Source: a bacterium HR32 (GTDB lineage Bacteria > Sysuimicrobiota > Sysuimicrobiia > Sysuimicrobiales > Sysuimicrobiaceae). Taken from it: DNA of 14,258 nt. Positions within the stretch are counted from its first letter, which is position 1. Every line of letters begins with the position of its first letter. This document shows positions 1 through 6,154 of the stretch, one piece after another. Location: assembly GCA_002898935.1 (NCBI GenBank), contig BEII01000006.1, positions 1-14,258 of the forward strand, in the 5' to 3' direction. The position numbers and the translations under genes were made by a program. The notes under the pieces are model-generated. The model made no database searches and was not told where the DNA came from. It was given only the letters and a program-made list of their open reading frames with translations.

Positions 1-632
1 TGCGGTGCGTGCTGGCCGACCTGGCCCTGGAGAGCGAGGCCGCCACCGCCCTCGCGTTCCGGCTGGCGCGCGCCTTCGACGCCTCGAGCCGCGGCGACCC
101 TCAGGAAGCGGCGTTCCGCAGGCTCGCCACGCCCGTGGCCAAGTACTGGGTCTGCAAGCGGGCCCCCGTGCACGCGGCCGAGGCCTTGGAGTGCCTGGGC
201 GGGAACGGCTACGTGGAGGAGTCCGGCATGCCGCGGCTGTTCCGCGAAAGCCCCCTCAACGGGATCTGGGAGGGCAGCGGGAACGTGGTGTGCCTGGACG
301 TGTTGCGCGCCCTGCGCCGCCACCCCGAGTCCAAGGAGGCCTTCTGGGCGGAGTTGGACACCGCCCGCGGGCTGGACCGCCGGCTGGACGCGTTCTGCCA
401 GGGTCTCGAGCGGGAGGTGGAAGACGCCGACGAGCAGTCCGCACGGTGGCTGGCCGAACGCATGGCGTTGGCCTTACAGGCCTCCCTGTTGGTCCGGTAC
501 GCGCCGCCCGCGGTGGCGGACGCCTTCTGCGCGTGCCGCCTGGGTGAGGAGACCGGGCGCGCCTTCGGCGCGCTCCCCAGGGGCCTGGACCTCGACCCGG
601 TCCTGGACCGGGCGCTCGTGCGGCTCCCGTGA
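1..632 (+). CDS. Acyl-CoA dehydrogenase, AidB-like (3' end only)
   Basis: Partial gene; the reading frame is open from base 3 and the 5' part lies outside the window. The C-terminal ~209 residues are visible. The segment CKRAPVHAAEALECLGGNGY followed by EESGMPRLFRESPLNGIWEG and SGNVVCLDVLRAL is the C-terminal all-alpha domain signature of the AidB branch of acyl-CoA dehydrogenases (AidB itself has CKRG...EAMEVLGGIGYCEES...PRLYRE.P.NSIWEGSGN). Known for the family: FAD flavoproteins; true acyl-CoA dehydrogenases oxidise acyl-CoA thioesters, whereas E. coli AidB binds DNA and flavin and has only weak isovaleryl-CoA dehydrogenase activity. The substrate cannot be read from this piece. The TGA at 630-632 overlaps the GTG start of cinA, so the two are probably co-transcribed and translationally coupled. 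The last ~100 residues after the conserved IWEGSGN block are poorly conserved in the family and I recognise no motif in them. Confidence 0.85.
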   Translation, partial: RCVLADLALESEAATALAFRLARAFDASSRGDPQEAAFRRLATPVAKYWVCKRAPVHAAEALECLGGNGYVEESGMPRLFRESPLNGIWEGSGNVVCLDVLRALRRHPESKEAFWAELDTARGLDRRLDAFCQGLEREVEDADEQSARWLAERMALALQASLLVRYAPPAVADAFCACRLGEETGRAFGALPRGLDLDPVLDRALVRLP

Positions 633-1891
633 CCGTCCGCGCCGAGGTCGCGTCGGTGGGCACCGAGCTCCTGCTCGGTCAGATCACGGATACGAACGCC
701 ACCTACATCTGCCAGCGGCTCGCGGAGTGCGGCATCCCCGTATACTTCCGGCAGACGGTGGGCGACAACTTCGAGCGGGTGCAGCAGGCGCTCCGGCTCG
801 CCTGGTCGCGGGCGGAGCTGGTGGTGTTCACGGGCGGGCTGGGGCCCACGGAGGACGACCTGACCAAGGAGGCGGTGGCCGCCGCGCTGGGCGCGGACCT
901 GGTGGAGGACGCGGAGTCGCTCGCCCACCTGGAGCAGTTCTTCGCGCGCCGCGGCCGGACCATGACGCCCAACCAGCGGCGCCAGGCCCTGCTGCCACGA
1001 GGGGCGGTGGCGATCCCGAACCGCTGGGGTACCGCTCCGGGCGTGTTCTGGGAGGTGGAGGGCCGGGTGGTTGTCCTGGTGCCCGGGGTGCCGCGGGAGA
1101 TGCGCGGGATGGTGGACGAGTTCGTGGTCCCCGAGCTGCGTCGGAGGGGCTGGGTCGGCCAGGACGTCATCCGGTCTCGTGTGGTGCGGACCGTGGGGAT
1201 CGGCGAGGGGCAGCTGGAGGAGCTGGTACGCGACCTCCTCCACACCACGAACCCCACGGTGGCGCCCCTCGCACACCTGGGCGAAGTGCACCTGCGGATC
1301 ACCGCGCGCGGTACTCCGGCGGAGGTAGACCGCATGCTGGACGAAGCGGAGGCCAGGCTCCGCGAGCGCTTGGGGGACGCGGTGTACGGGACGGGGGAGG
1401 AAACCCTGGATGCTGTGGTGGCGCGGCTCCTGCGGGAGGCGAAGGTCACCGTGGCCGTGGCGGAGTCGTGCACCGGGGGGCTCGTGGGGGAACGGCTGAC
1501 CTCCGTGCCCGGGAGCTCCGCGTACTTCCTCGGCGGGGTGGTGGCGTACAGCAACGGCGCAAAGGAGGACTTGTTGCACGTGCCAGAGGAGCTTCTGGAG
1601 CGGTTCGGCGCGGTCTCCGCGGAGGTAGCGGAGGCGATGGCGCGGGGAGCGCGAGAGAGGTTCGGAGCGGACCTGGGGCTGGCGGTGACCGGAGTGGCGG
1701 GTCCGGGCGGCGGCACAGAGCAGAAGCCCGTCGGGCGGGTCTTCCTGGCCCTGGCGGACCGGGACGGCGTACACAGCGTCCGGGCAGACTTCGGAGAGGA
1801 GCCCGGGCGCGAGGGCGTGCGCAGGCTCGCGAGCCAGGCAGCCCTGAACCTGCTCCGCAGGTACCTGATGGGCCGCCGGCCGGGAGGTTGA
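629..1891 (+). CDS. cinA: CinA: competence/damage-inducible protein, NMN deamidase domain
   Basis: 420 residues, the usual full length. The N-terminal half (about 1-250) is a molybdopterin-binding-like (MoCF/COG1058) domain with VGTELLLGQITDTNA at 10-24 and FTGGLGPTEDD at 67-77, plus the LVPGVPREM segment. The C-terminal half (from about 262) is the CinA/PncC domain with ESCTGG beginning at E279, then SVPGSSAYFLGGVVAYSN and VTGVAGPGGGTEQKPVG. Known for the family: the C-terminal domain hydrolyses nicotinamide mononucleotide to nicotinate mononucleotide in pyridine nucleotide salvage, and the N-terminal domain has ADP-ribose pyrophosphatase activity in some members. The GTG start overlaps the preceding stop (GTGA) and has no clear Shine-Dalgarno, so translation probably depends on coupling. 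The gene is followed by thpR and recA, an order well known from Deinococcus-Thermus and partly from Firmicutes. Cytoplasmic. The assignment is firm. Confidence 0.95.
   Translation: MTVRAEVASVGTELLLGQITDTNATYICQRLAECGIPVYFRQTVGDNFERVQQALRLAWSRAELVVFTGGLGPTEDDLTKEAVAAALGADLVEDAESLAHLEQFFARRGRTMTPNQRRQALLPRGAVAIPNRWGTAPGVFWEVEGRVVVLVPGVPREMRGMVDEFVVPELRRRGWVGQDVIRSRVVRTVGIGEGQLEELVRDLLHTTNPTVAPLAHLGEVHLRITARGTPAEVDRMLDEAEARLRERLGDAVYGTGEETLDAVVARLLREAKVTVAVAESCTGGLVGERLTSVPGSSAYFLGGVVAYSNGAKEDLLHVPEELLERFGAVSAEVAEAMARGARERFGADLGLAVTGVAGPGGGTEQKPVGRVFLALADRDGVHSVRADFGEEPGREGVRRLASQAALNLLRRYLMGRRPGG
1883..1887 (+). promoter_or_regulatory. Shine-Dalgarno of thpR, decides a CTG start
   Basis: GGAGG lies just inside the 3' end of cinA, with seven bases (TTGAGCG) between it and a CTG at 1895. 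The next in-frame usual start, GTG at 1907, is 19 bases away, outside normal ribosome-binding spacing. The site therefore argues for initiation at CTG. Confidence 0.6.
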
Positions 1892-1894
1892 GCG

Positions 1895-2473
1895 CTGCGC
1901 CTGTTCGTGGCGGTCAACCTGGACCCCGCGCTGAGGGCCGCGGTCGAGGCCGTGCGGCGCAGGCTCGTGGAGGCCTGGCCTCACGGTGAGCGGCTCGTCA
2001 AGTGGGTAGAACCGGAGAACCTGCACCTGACGCTGAAGTTCCTCGGCGAGGTGGGGGAGGGGAAGGCGGTCGACGTGCTGACCGCGCTGGAAGGGTTGGC
2101 CGGGAGGGGCGAGTTCTACGTGCGCTACGCAGGCTTGGGCGCGTTTCCAAGAGCACGGGGCGCGCGCGTGCTTTGGATTGGCGTCACCGAGGGAGCGGAC
2201 CGGCTGGCCTCGCTGGCCGCGTGGGTCGAGGACCGCCTGCGGCCCCTAGGGTTCCCTCCCGAGGAACGCCCCTTCTCGCCACACCTGACCATTGGCCGGC
2301 TGCGCACCCCGGCCTACCACCCCGAGCTCCAGCGGGCGGTCGAGCGAGAGGCGCGTGTCGAAGTCGGCTCCCAGCGCGTTCAGTCAGTGGAGGTGATGGA
2401 GAGCGTGCTGAGGCGCCAGGGCCCGGTGTACACCGTGCGGGCTTCGTATAGGCTCGGGGGTCCTGGCGCTTGA
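1895..2473 (+). CDS. thpR: RNA 2',3'-cyclic phosphodiesterase (2H family, LigT-like)
   Basis: 192 residues when started at CTG 1895. Two HxT motifs of the 2H phosphoesterase fold are present: HLTLKFLGE (H44, T46) and HLTIGR (H130, T132), with normal spacing. Known for the family: hydrolyses 2',3'-cyclic phosphate RNA ends to 2'-phosphate; also isolated as a 2'-5' RNA ligase. The start was chosen because family members begin MRLFxAxxLP, and here codons 1-8 from CTG read (M)RLFVAVN. The only usual start nearby, GTG 1907, would remove the first four residues of strand beta-1. The frame is the same as cinA, separated only by the cinA TGA and one GCG codon, so no upstream start exists in this frame. 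The gene sits between cinA and recA; the recA -35 element overlaps its stop codon. Cytoplasmic. Function is firm; the start codon is likely but not proven. Confidence 0.9.
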   Translation: MRLFVAVNLDPALRAAVEAVRRRLVEAWPHGERLVKWVEPENLHLTLKFLGEVGEGKAVDVLTALEGLAGRGEFYVRYAGLGAFPRARGARVLWIGVTEGADRLASLAAWVEDRLRPLGFPPEERPFSPHLTIGRLRTPAYHPELQRAVEREARVEVGSQRVQSVEVMESVLRRQGPVYTVRASYRLGGPGA

Positions 2474-2498
2474 CAGGCAAACAGACGTTTGGTACGTT
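2470..2498 (+). promoter_or_regulatory. Candidate sigma-70-type promoter of recA
   Basis: TTGACA at 2470-2475 is a perfect -35 box, overlapping the thpR stop codon. A 17-base spacer leads to TACGTT at 2493-2498, which keeps the first two and last bases of TATAAT. The expected transcription start is about 2505, some 20 bases before the recA ATG. In such GC-rich DNA a perfect -35 here is unlikely to be chance. The -10 is weak. Confidence 0.6.
2478..2491 (+). promoter_or_regulatory. LexA/DinR-like SOS operator in the recA promoter
   Basis: CAAAC-AGAC-GTTTG is a perfect 5-base inverted repeat with a 4-base centre, placed exactly between the -35 and -10 boxes of the recA promoter. It matches the Gram-positive SOS box CGAACRNRYGTTYC at all defined positions except the second and the last, which change symmetrically so the dyad is preserved. 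Position and form support repression of recA by a DinR-type LexA. No lexA gene is present in the window. Confidence 0.6.
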
Positions 2499-2508
2499 GG
2501 CGACAACG
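2495..2508 (+). repeat. Second dyad at the recA -10/+1 region
   Basis: CGTTG-GCGA-CAACG is another perfect 5-base inverted repeat with a 4-base centre. Its centre is 17 bases downstream of the SOS-like dyad. It covers the -10 and the expected +1. As RNA in read-through transcripts from cinA-thpR it would form a short hairpin closed by a GCGA (GNRA) tetraloop ahead of the recA ribosome-binding site (AGGAGG 2514-2519). Function unknown. Confidence 0.4.
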
Positions 2509-2524
2509 CGGGCAGGAGGCGGAC

Positions 2525-3592
2525 ATGAGCGAGAGGCAGAAGGCACTGGAGCTGGCCATGGCCCAGATCGAGCGGCAGTTCGGCAAGGGTTCCATCATGA
2601 AGCTTGGGGAGGTGTCCCAGCGGCTCGCGGTGGACGTGATCCCCACAGGGGCGCTCAGCCTGGACCTGGCGCTGGGGGTGGGTGGGGTCCCGAGGGGCCG
2701 GGTGGTGGAGATCTACGGCCCGGAGTCCTCCGGGAAGACCACGTTGGGGTACCACATCATCGCGGAGGCGCAGCGCGAGGGTGGCGTGGCTGCCTTCATC
2801 GACGCGGAGCACGCCCTGGACCCGAACTACGCCCGGGCCTTGGGCGTGAACCTGGACGAGCTGCTGATCTCCCAGCCGGACAGCGGGGAGCAGGCCCTGG
2901 AGATCGCAGAGACCCTGGTGCGGTCCGGGGCCGTGGACGTGATCGTGGTGGACTCCGTGGCTGCCCTGGTCCCCCGGGCGGAGCTGGAAGGGGACATGGG
3001 CGATGCCCACGTGGGACTGCAGGCGCGGTTGATGTCCCAGGCCCTGCGGAAACTGGTGGGTGCGATCAACCGCTCCCGGTGCGTGGTGGTCTTCATCAAC
3101 CAGATCCGGGAGAAGGTCGGGGTGATGTTCGGAAACCCGGAGGTCACCACGGGCGGCCGCGCGCTCAAGTTCTACGCGTCGGTCCGCATGGAGATCCGCC
3201 GCACCGAGCACATCAAGAGCGGCGAGGAGATCAAGGGCATGCGGGCCCGCGTGAAGGTGGTGAAGAACAAGTTGGCCCCGCCCTTCCGGGAGGCAGAGGT
3301 GGAGATCTACTACGGACGCGGCATCTCCAAGGCCGCGAGCCTCCTGGACGTGGGCACCGCGCACGGCTTGATCCAGAAGGTGGGCACGTGGTTCAGCTAC
3401 GGGGACATGCGCATCGGCCAGGGCCGCGACAACGCCCGGGAGTTCCTGGAGAACAACCCCGAGGTGGCCGCGGAGATCGAGGCGAAGCTGCGGGAAAAGC
3501 TGGGCCTGGCGCGGAGTCGGTCGCCCTTGCCAGAGACCCCCGTGGTGGCGGAAGCCCCGACGAAGAACAGCAAGGAGCCTGTCCGGCGCTGA
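2525..3592 (+). CDS. recA: RecA recombinase
   Basis: 355 residues, normal for bacterial RecA. Walker A is GPESSGKTT at 65-73; the FIDAEHALDP and VDSVAALVPRAE (Walker B) segments are present. The L1 loop region reads GDMGDAHVGLQARLMSQALR and the L2 region FINQIREKVGVMFGNPEVTT then GGRALKFYASVR. The C-terminal part GRDNAREFLENNPEV is typical. Known role: ATP-dependent strand exchange in recombinational repair and coprotease activity for LexA cleavage. The start is ATG 2525, with AGGAGG five bases upstream; an upstream GTG in frame at 2489 has no ribosome-binding site and adds residues not found in the family. The gene has its own promoter with an SOS-like operator, so damage induction is expected independently of cinA-thpR. 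The sequence resembles Firmicutes-type RecA more than Deinococcus RecA, for example in GDAHVGLQ. The assignment is certain. Confidence 0.98.
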   Translation: MSERQKALELAMAQIERQFGKGSIMKLGEVSQRLAVDVIPTGALSLDLALGVGGVPRGRVVEIYGPESSGKTTLGYHIIAEAQREGGVAAFIDAEHALDPNYARALGVNLDELLISQPDSGEQALEIAETLVRSGAVDVIVVDSVAALVPRAELEGDMGDAHVGLQARLMSQALRKLVGAINRSRCVVVFINQIREKVGVMFGNPEVTTGGRALKFYASVRMEIRRTEHIKSGEEIKGMRARVKVVKNKLAPPFREAEVEIYYGRGISKAASLLDVGTAHGLIQKVGTWFSYGDMRIGQGRDNAREFLENNPEVAAEIEAKLREKLGLARSRSPLPETPVVAEAPTKNSKEPVRR

Positions 3593-3673
3593 GTGGGCTT
3601 GGAGCAGGGTGGTGGGTGTGCCCCGCCGGGAGGCGGCGGCTCCGGTGCACGGTTCGGCGTCCCCAAGGACAGA

Positions 3674-3701
3674 GCGGGCCGGGTCCCGAGGAGCGGCCCG
3701 C
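3674..3701 (+). terminator. Possible terminator hairpin after recA
   Basis: GCGGGCCG (3674-3681) and CGGCCCGC (3694-3701) form a perfect 8-base stem around a 12-base loop, 82 bases after the recA stop. It is followed only by GATGTTTGC, so the U tract is poor. It may be a weak terminator or an RNA-stabilising hairpin; GC-rich DNA makes chance stems common. Confidence 0.3.
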
Positions 3702-3742
3702 GATGTTTGCGGCTGCAGGAGCACGGAGAAGTCGAAAGGGGC

Positions 3743-3783
3743 CCTGCCGCGCGTTGAGTCAGTGGAAAACCACGGCAGGAGGT
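3743..3783 (+). promoter_or_regulatory. Hairpin covering the ribosome-binding site of the DUF3276 gene
   Basis: CCTGCC (3743-3748) can pair with GGCAGG (3774-3779), the last three bases of which start the Shine-Dalgarno AGGAGGT (3777-3783). Inside it GTGG-AAAA-CCAC (3762-3773) forms a second stem that stacks on the first. The Shine-Dalgarno would be partly hidden, giving a possible translational control point for a nucleic-acid-binding protein. The pairing is seen; the role is inferred. Confidence 0.35.
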
Positions 3784-3788
3784 GCGCG

Positions 3789-4067
3789 ATGAGCGAGACC
3801 AAGCGGCAGCCGGGCGAGGCGGCGCGGCAGGGGCTGTTCACGGAGCAGGTGAAGGCTCGGGGCCGTACCTACTTCTTCGACGTCCGGGAGGCGAAGGGCG
3901 GCGGGCGTTACCTGGTCATCAGCGAGTCCAGGAGGACGGAAGCCGGGCACGAGCGTAGCCGGGTGGTGGTGTTCCCGGACCAAGTGGGGGAGTTCGAGGA
4001 GGCCCTACGGAAGGCAGCGCAGGCGCTCCGGGCTGGACAGCCTCAGCGCGCGGCCAAGCCCGCCTGA
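3789..4067 (+). CDS. DUF3276 / PUR-alpha-like nucleic-acid-binding protein
   Basis: 92 residues. The core LFTEQVKARGRTYFFDVREA (about 16-35), then KGGGRYLVISESRR, HERSRVVVFPDQVGEFEEAL and a helical tail, matches the single-repeat PUR domain proteins of Bacteroidetes and spirochaetes (DUF3276; Borrelia BpuR is a characterised relative that binds DNA and RNA). Known fold: a four-stranded sheet plus helix that dimerises and binds purine-rich single strands. The start is ATG 3789, with AGGAGGT five bases upstream; the longer in-frame extension back to 3609 is low-complexity and lacks a ribosome-binding site. The C-terminal tail (RAGQPQRAAKPA) is basic and probably disordered. It stands 196 bases after recA in the same direction, but a possible terminator lies between them. 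A role in single-strand binding, RNA binding or autoregulation is inference. Confidence 0.85.
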   Translation: MSETKRQPGEAARQGLFTEQVKARGRTYFFDVREAKGGGRYLVISESRRTEAGHERSRVVVFPDQVGEFEEALRKAAQALRAGQPQRAAKPA

Positions 4068-4489
4068 CGGACCGCGGCGAGACGGCAGGGAGGGAGGGAC
4101 GGGGAAGTTTCGGAGTCTGAGGTCCGCACGGGTTCATGCCGTGGCGGATCCGGGCTTGCGATTCGTTCATGTGGGAGAGCCTGGAGGGCAAGACACCGCG
4201 GTCCCGGGGAGTCCCTGCGCGGTTCGTGGAGTGGCCGGGGCGGCGAGGGACGGGAGGACCGCACCAAAATCGCTGCGCGATCTTTTGGGGACCCCGCTCC
4301 GCCTTCGCGATGGCTTTCCCGGACGGGGCTCGAAGGCTACGGGTTCACGCTGTGCCGCCGTTACGGGGTCGGGCCGGTGCACCGGGCGGGCGCTGTCTCC
4401 TGTGAGCCGCTCGACCTGCCGCCGCGGGAGGAGTGTCCCGGTGCGGGAGCGTACCACCCTACCGGGAAACGTGACCGCGGGGGAGTCCG
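4068..4489 (+). other. 422-base leader/intergenic region without a credible gene
   Basis: Open frames cross this stretch on both strands, but none has a recognisable protein or a good ribosome-binding site. It contains several short hairpins: CACGG/CCGTG (4127-4143), ACCGCG/CGCGGT (4195-4223) and an AT-flanked stem at 4264-4288. Because the next gene is a RibU-like transporter I looked for an FMN riboswitch and did not find its conserved blocks. The segment GACCTGCC near 4416-4423, preceded by AGCC, resembles the last block of a cobalamin riboswitch, but the other blocks are absent. I also found no convincing promoter. The length is ample for a structured 5' leader. Confidence 0.5.
4264..4288 (+). 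terminator. AT-flanked hairpin, possible terminator
   Basis: CCAAA(4264-4268)/TTTGG(4284-4288) and ATCGC(4269-4273)/GCGAT(4277-4281) make a 10-base-pair stem with a two-base bulge and a TGC loop. The stem is flanked by four A on the left and CTTTT on the right, so it could terminate transcription in either direction. It is the most AT-rich spot of the intergenic region. The U run is short. Confidence 0.35.
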
Positions 4490-5047
4490 ATGGACGTCCG
4501 GAAGCTGGTGGTGCTGGGAGTGTTGTCCGCCGTTGCCTTCGTGCTGATGGCCACCGTGCAGTTCCCCGTACTCCCGCAAGCCCCGTACCTGCGCTACGAC
4601 CCGAGCGACGCGGTGGCGCTGCTAGGCGGGGTCCTGTACGGCCCTGGGCCCGCGGTGGCCGTGGTGTTCCTCAAGGACGTGCTGTACCTGCTGTTCCGGG
4701 CCCGCGGCCCCTTCGGGCCGTTGGCGGACTTCGTGGCTGCCGCCACCTTCGTGGCGGCCACCTCCTGGGCGTACCACCGGGGCCGGGGACCGCTGCCGGC
4801 CCGGCTGCTGCGTGCAGCGGCCCTGGGGACCCTGGCCCGGGTGGTGGTCATGATCCCCGGGAACTTCGTCATCCTGTACCTGCAGTTCGGGATGCCACCG
4901 GAGCGCGTGGCCAGCATGCTGCTCCCGGTCTTCATCCCCTTCAACGCCGTCAAGGCCGCGGCCAACGCGCTGCTGGCCCTGTTCGTCCTGACTCCCGCCT
5001 TGCGGCAGGTAGCGTCCGGGTGGGTGCCGGAGCCGCCGGGCCGGTAG
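4490..5047 (+). CDS. ribU: ECF transporter S component, RibU-like (riboflavin)
   Basis: 185 residues with about six hydrophobic segments. The N-terminus RKLVVLGVLSAVAFVLMATV, then YLRYDPSDAVALLGGVLYGP (about 31-51), the VFLKDVLYLLF segment and IPFNAVKAAANALL near 150-163 follow the pattern of Bacillus RibU/YpaA (KKLVVVSMLSSIAFVLM, YLKIDFSDVPAII..LIYGP, LPFNMIKG). Known role: the substrate-binding membrane subunit of an energy-coupling-factor importer that uses the shared EcfA/A'/T module, none of which is encoded here. ATG start with GGGGGAG four bases upstream. The stop TAG is in the same frame as, and only six bases before, the GTG of the next gene, so the two are probably co-transcribed. 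Other S components (folate, thiamine, queuosine) share the fold; riboflavin is the best match. Confidence 0.8.
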   Translation: MDVRKLVVLGVLSAVAFVLMATVQFPVLPQAPYLRYDPSDAVALLGGVLYGPGPAVAVVFLKDVLYLLFRARGPFGPLADFVAAATFVAATSWAYHRGRGPLPARLLRAAALGTLARVVVMIPGNFVILYLQFGMPPERVASMLLPVFIPFNAVKAAANALLALFVLTPALRQVASGWVPEPPGR

Positions 5048-5053
5048 TCCGCG

Positions 5054-6154
5054 GTGCGGCGCACGGGCACGGGGACCGCCACCCTCCCGCTCCACAGCGG
5101 CGCCGCGCCGCGGTGGCTGTTCGACCGCATGGCCCGGCTGGCCCGAGCGGTGGTGTGCGCCCTGGTGGAGGACGCGGGGCCGGAGGGGGTCCTGAGGCGG
5201 GTCAGCGACCCCTTCTGGTTCCAGGCCTTCGGGTGCGTGCTGGGCTTCGACTGGCACAGCAGCGGCCTCACCACCACCGTCTGTGAAGCTCTCAAGCAGG
5301 GGCTGCGGGGGCTGGAGCGGGACCTCGGGCTGACGGTGGCCGGCGGGAAGGGGAGGGCTTCCCGGAGGACCCCGGAGGAGTTGCGGGCGTACGGGGAGTG
5401 GTTTGGCTTCGACGCGGAACGCCTCGTGTACGCCAGCCGTACCAGCGCGAAGGTGGACAACCACGCAGTACAGGACGGATACCAGCTGTACCACCACGCC
5501 TTTTTCGTCACCCGTGGAGGTGCCTGGGCCGTGGTGCAGCAAGGCATGCGGGAGACCGACCGCACCGCCCGGAGGTACCACTGGCTCGGCGAGGCGGTGT
5601 CGGACTTCGTGTGCGAGCCGCACGCCGCGGTGTGCGCGGAGCGTACCGTGCCCACCCTGAACCTGGTGGCCCGGGAGAGTGCGAACGCACGGCAGGCCAT
5701 GACGGAGCTGTCCCGGCAGCGACCGGACCGTCTGGCCGCGGAGGTGGAACGCGCTCTCGTGCTGCCCACGCGGCACCCCATCTCCGCCGACGACCTGGAC
5801 CCGCGGCGGCTGGCGCGCGTCTTCCTGCGGACGTACGAGGGGTTACAGGCCCAGCAGGTCCTCCTCCGTCTCCAGGGAGAACTCTCCGGTGGCCTCCTCG
5901 TACGCGAAGGCTTCCGCGTAACGCCCCCAGTCCACCACCACGGCCAGCTGCCGGCGTGCCTCCTCCGCGCTGAAGTGGCGCTCCAGCAAGTCCAGGAAGA
6001 ACTCCGCGGGCATACGGGGCGGCTTCCGGCGTCGCAGGGTCTGGACCACCTCCTGCGCCGTGCGGACCCGCTCCAGGAGGGCCTGGCGGAACAACTCTTT
6101 CTTGTCCTGTACCGAGGCCTCCGCGAAGGCCCGACCGGAGTCCGTGAGGACTAG
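5054..6154 (+). CDS. DUF763 protein, 3'-truncated with an antisense-encoded tail
   Basis: Residues 1-263 are a clear DUF763/COG1415 protein: LPLHSGAAPRWLFDRM, DPFWFQAFGCVLGFDWHSSG at 52-71, VAGGKG, AKVDNHAVQDGYQLYHHAFF near 132-151, WAVVQQGM, ARRYHWL and the LNLVARES block. The family occurs in archaea and some bacteria and has no established function. From memory, members go on for a further hundred or so residues with a helix-hairpin-helix-like GVGPKT segment and a conserved GGKDG.PFPV near the C-terminus; neither is here. From residue 264 the frame runs antisense through the last 312 bases of the convergent ABC ATPase gene, whose stop codon is at 5843-5845, and the tail up to TAG-type closure at 6154 has no family resemblance. 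The GTG start at 5054 (MRRTGT..LPLH) agrees with the family; its ribosome-binding site is weak, suggesting coupling to ribU. Probably a degraded or chimeric gene. Confidence 0.75.
   Translation: MRRTGTGTATLPLHSGAAPRWLFDRMARLARAVVCALVEDAGPEGVLRRVSDPFWFQAFGCVLGFDWHSSGLTTTVCEALKQGLRGLERDLGLTVAGGKGRASRRTPEELRAYGEWFGFDAERLVYASRTSAKVDNHAVQDGYQLYHHAFFVTRGGAWAVVQQGMRETDRTARRYHWLGEAVSDFVCEPHAAVCAERTVPTLNLVARESANARQAMTELSRQRPDRLAAEVERALVLPTRHPISADDLDPRRLARVFLRTYEGLQAQQVLLRLQGELSGGLLVREGFRVTPPVHHHGQLPACLLRAEVALQQVQEELRGHTGRLPASQGLDHLLRRADPLQEGLAEQLFLVLYRGLREGPTGVRED
5838..5848. other. Probable recombination junction
   Basis: DUF763 similarity (plus strand) ends at ...FLRTYEG, and the next plus-strand codon is the complement of the TAA stop of the minus-strand ABC ATPase. 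There is no spacer and no terminator between two convergent genes, and one of them has lost its end. All genes left of this point are plus strand and all to the right are minus strand. No direct repeat, tRNA or insertion sequence is visible here. Confidence 0.45.

Noticed and set aside
209..2026. Very long minus-strand open frame (605 codons) across the cinA region
   Set aside because: It is the antisense shadow of cinA and its neighbours; the translation has no domain and the plus-strand genes are unambiguous.
3622..3637. CCGCC-GGGA-GGCGG hairpin right after recA as a terminator
   Set aside because: Only a five-base stem, no U tract; such stems are common by chance in DNA this GC-rich.
4400..4430. 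Cobalamin riboswitch end block (AGCC....GACCTGCC)
   Set aside because: About 12 of 16 positions match the B12 box, but the other conserved blocks (the GCCACTGT core and GGGAA with proper spacing) are missing, and the downstream gene is a riboflavin-type transporter.
4136..4489. Small proteins in the gap before ribU on either strand
   Set aside because: No recognisable domain, no Shine-Dalgarno at the starts, and composition that looks like random GC-rich DNA; another frame across 4224-4489 is open but has no start or family.
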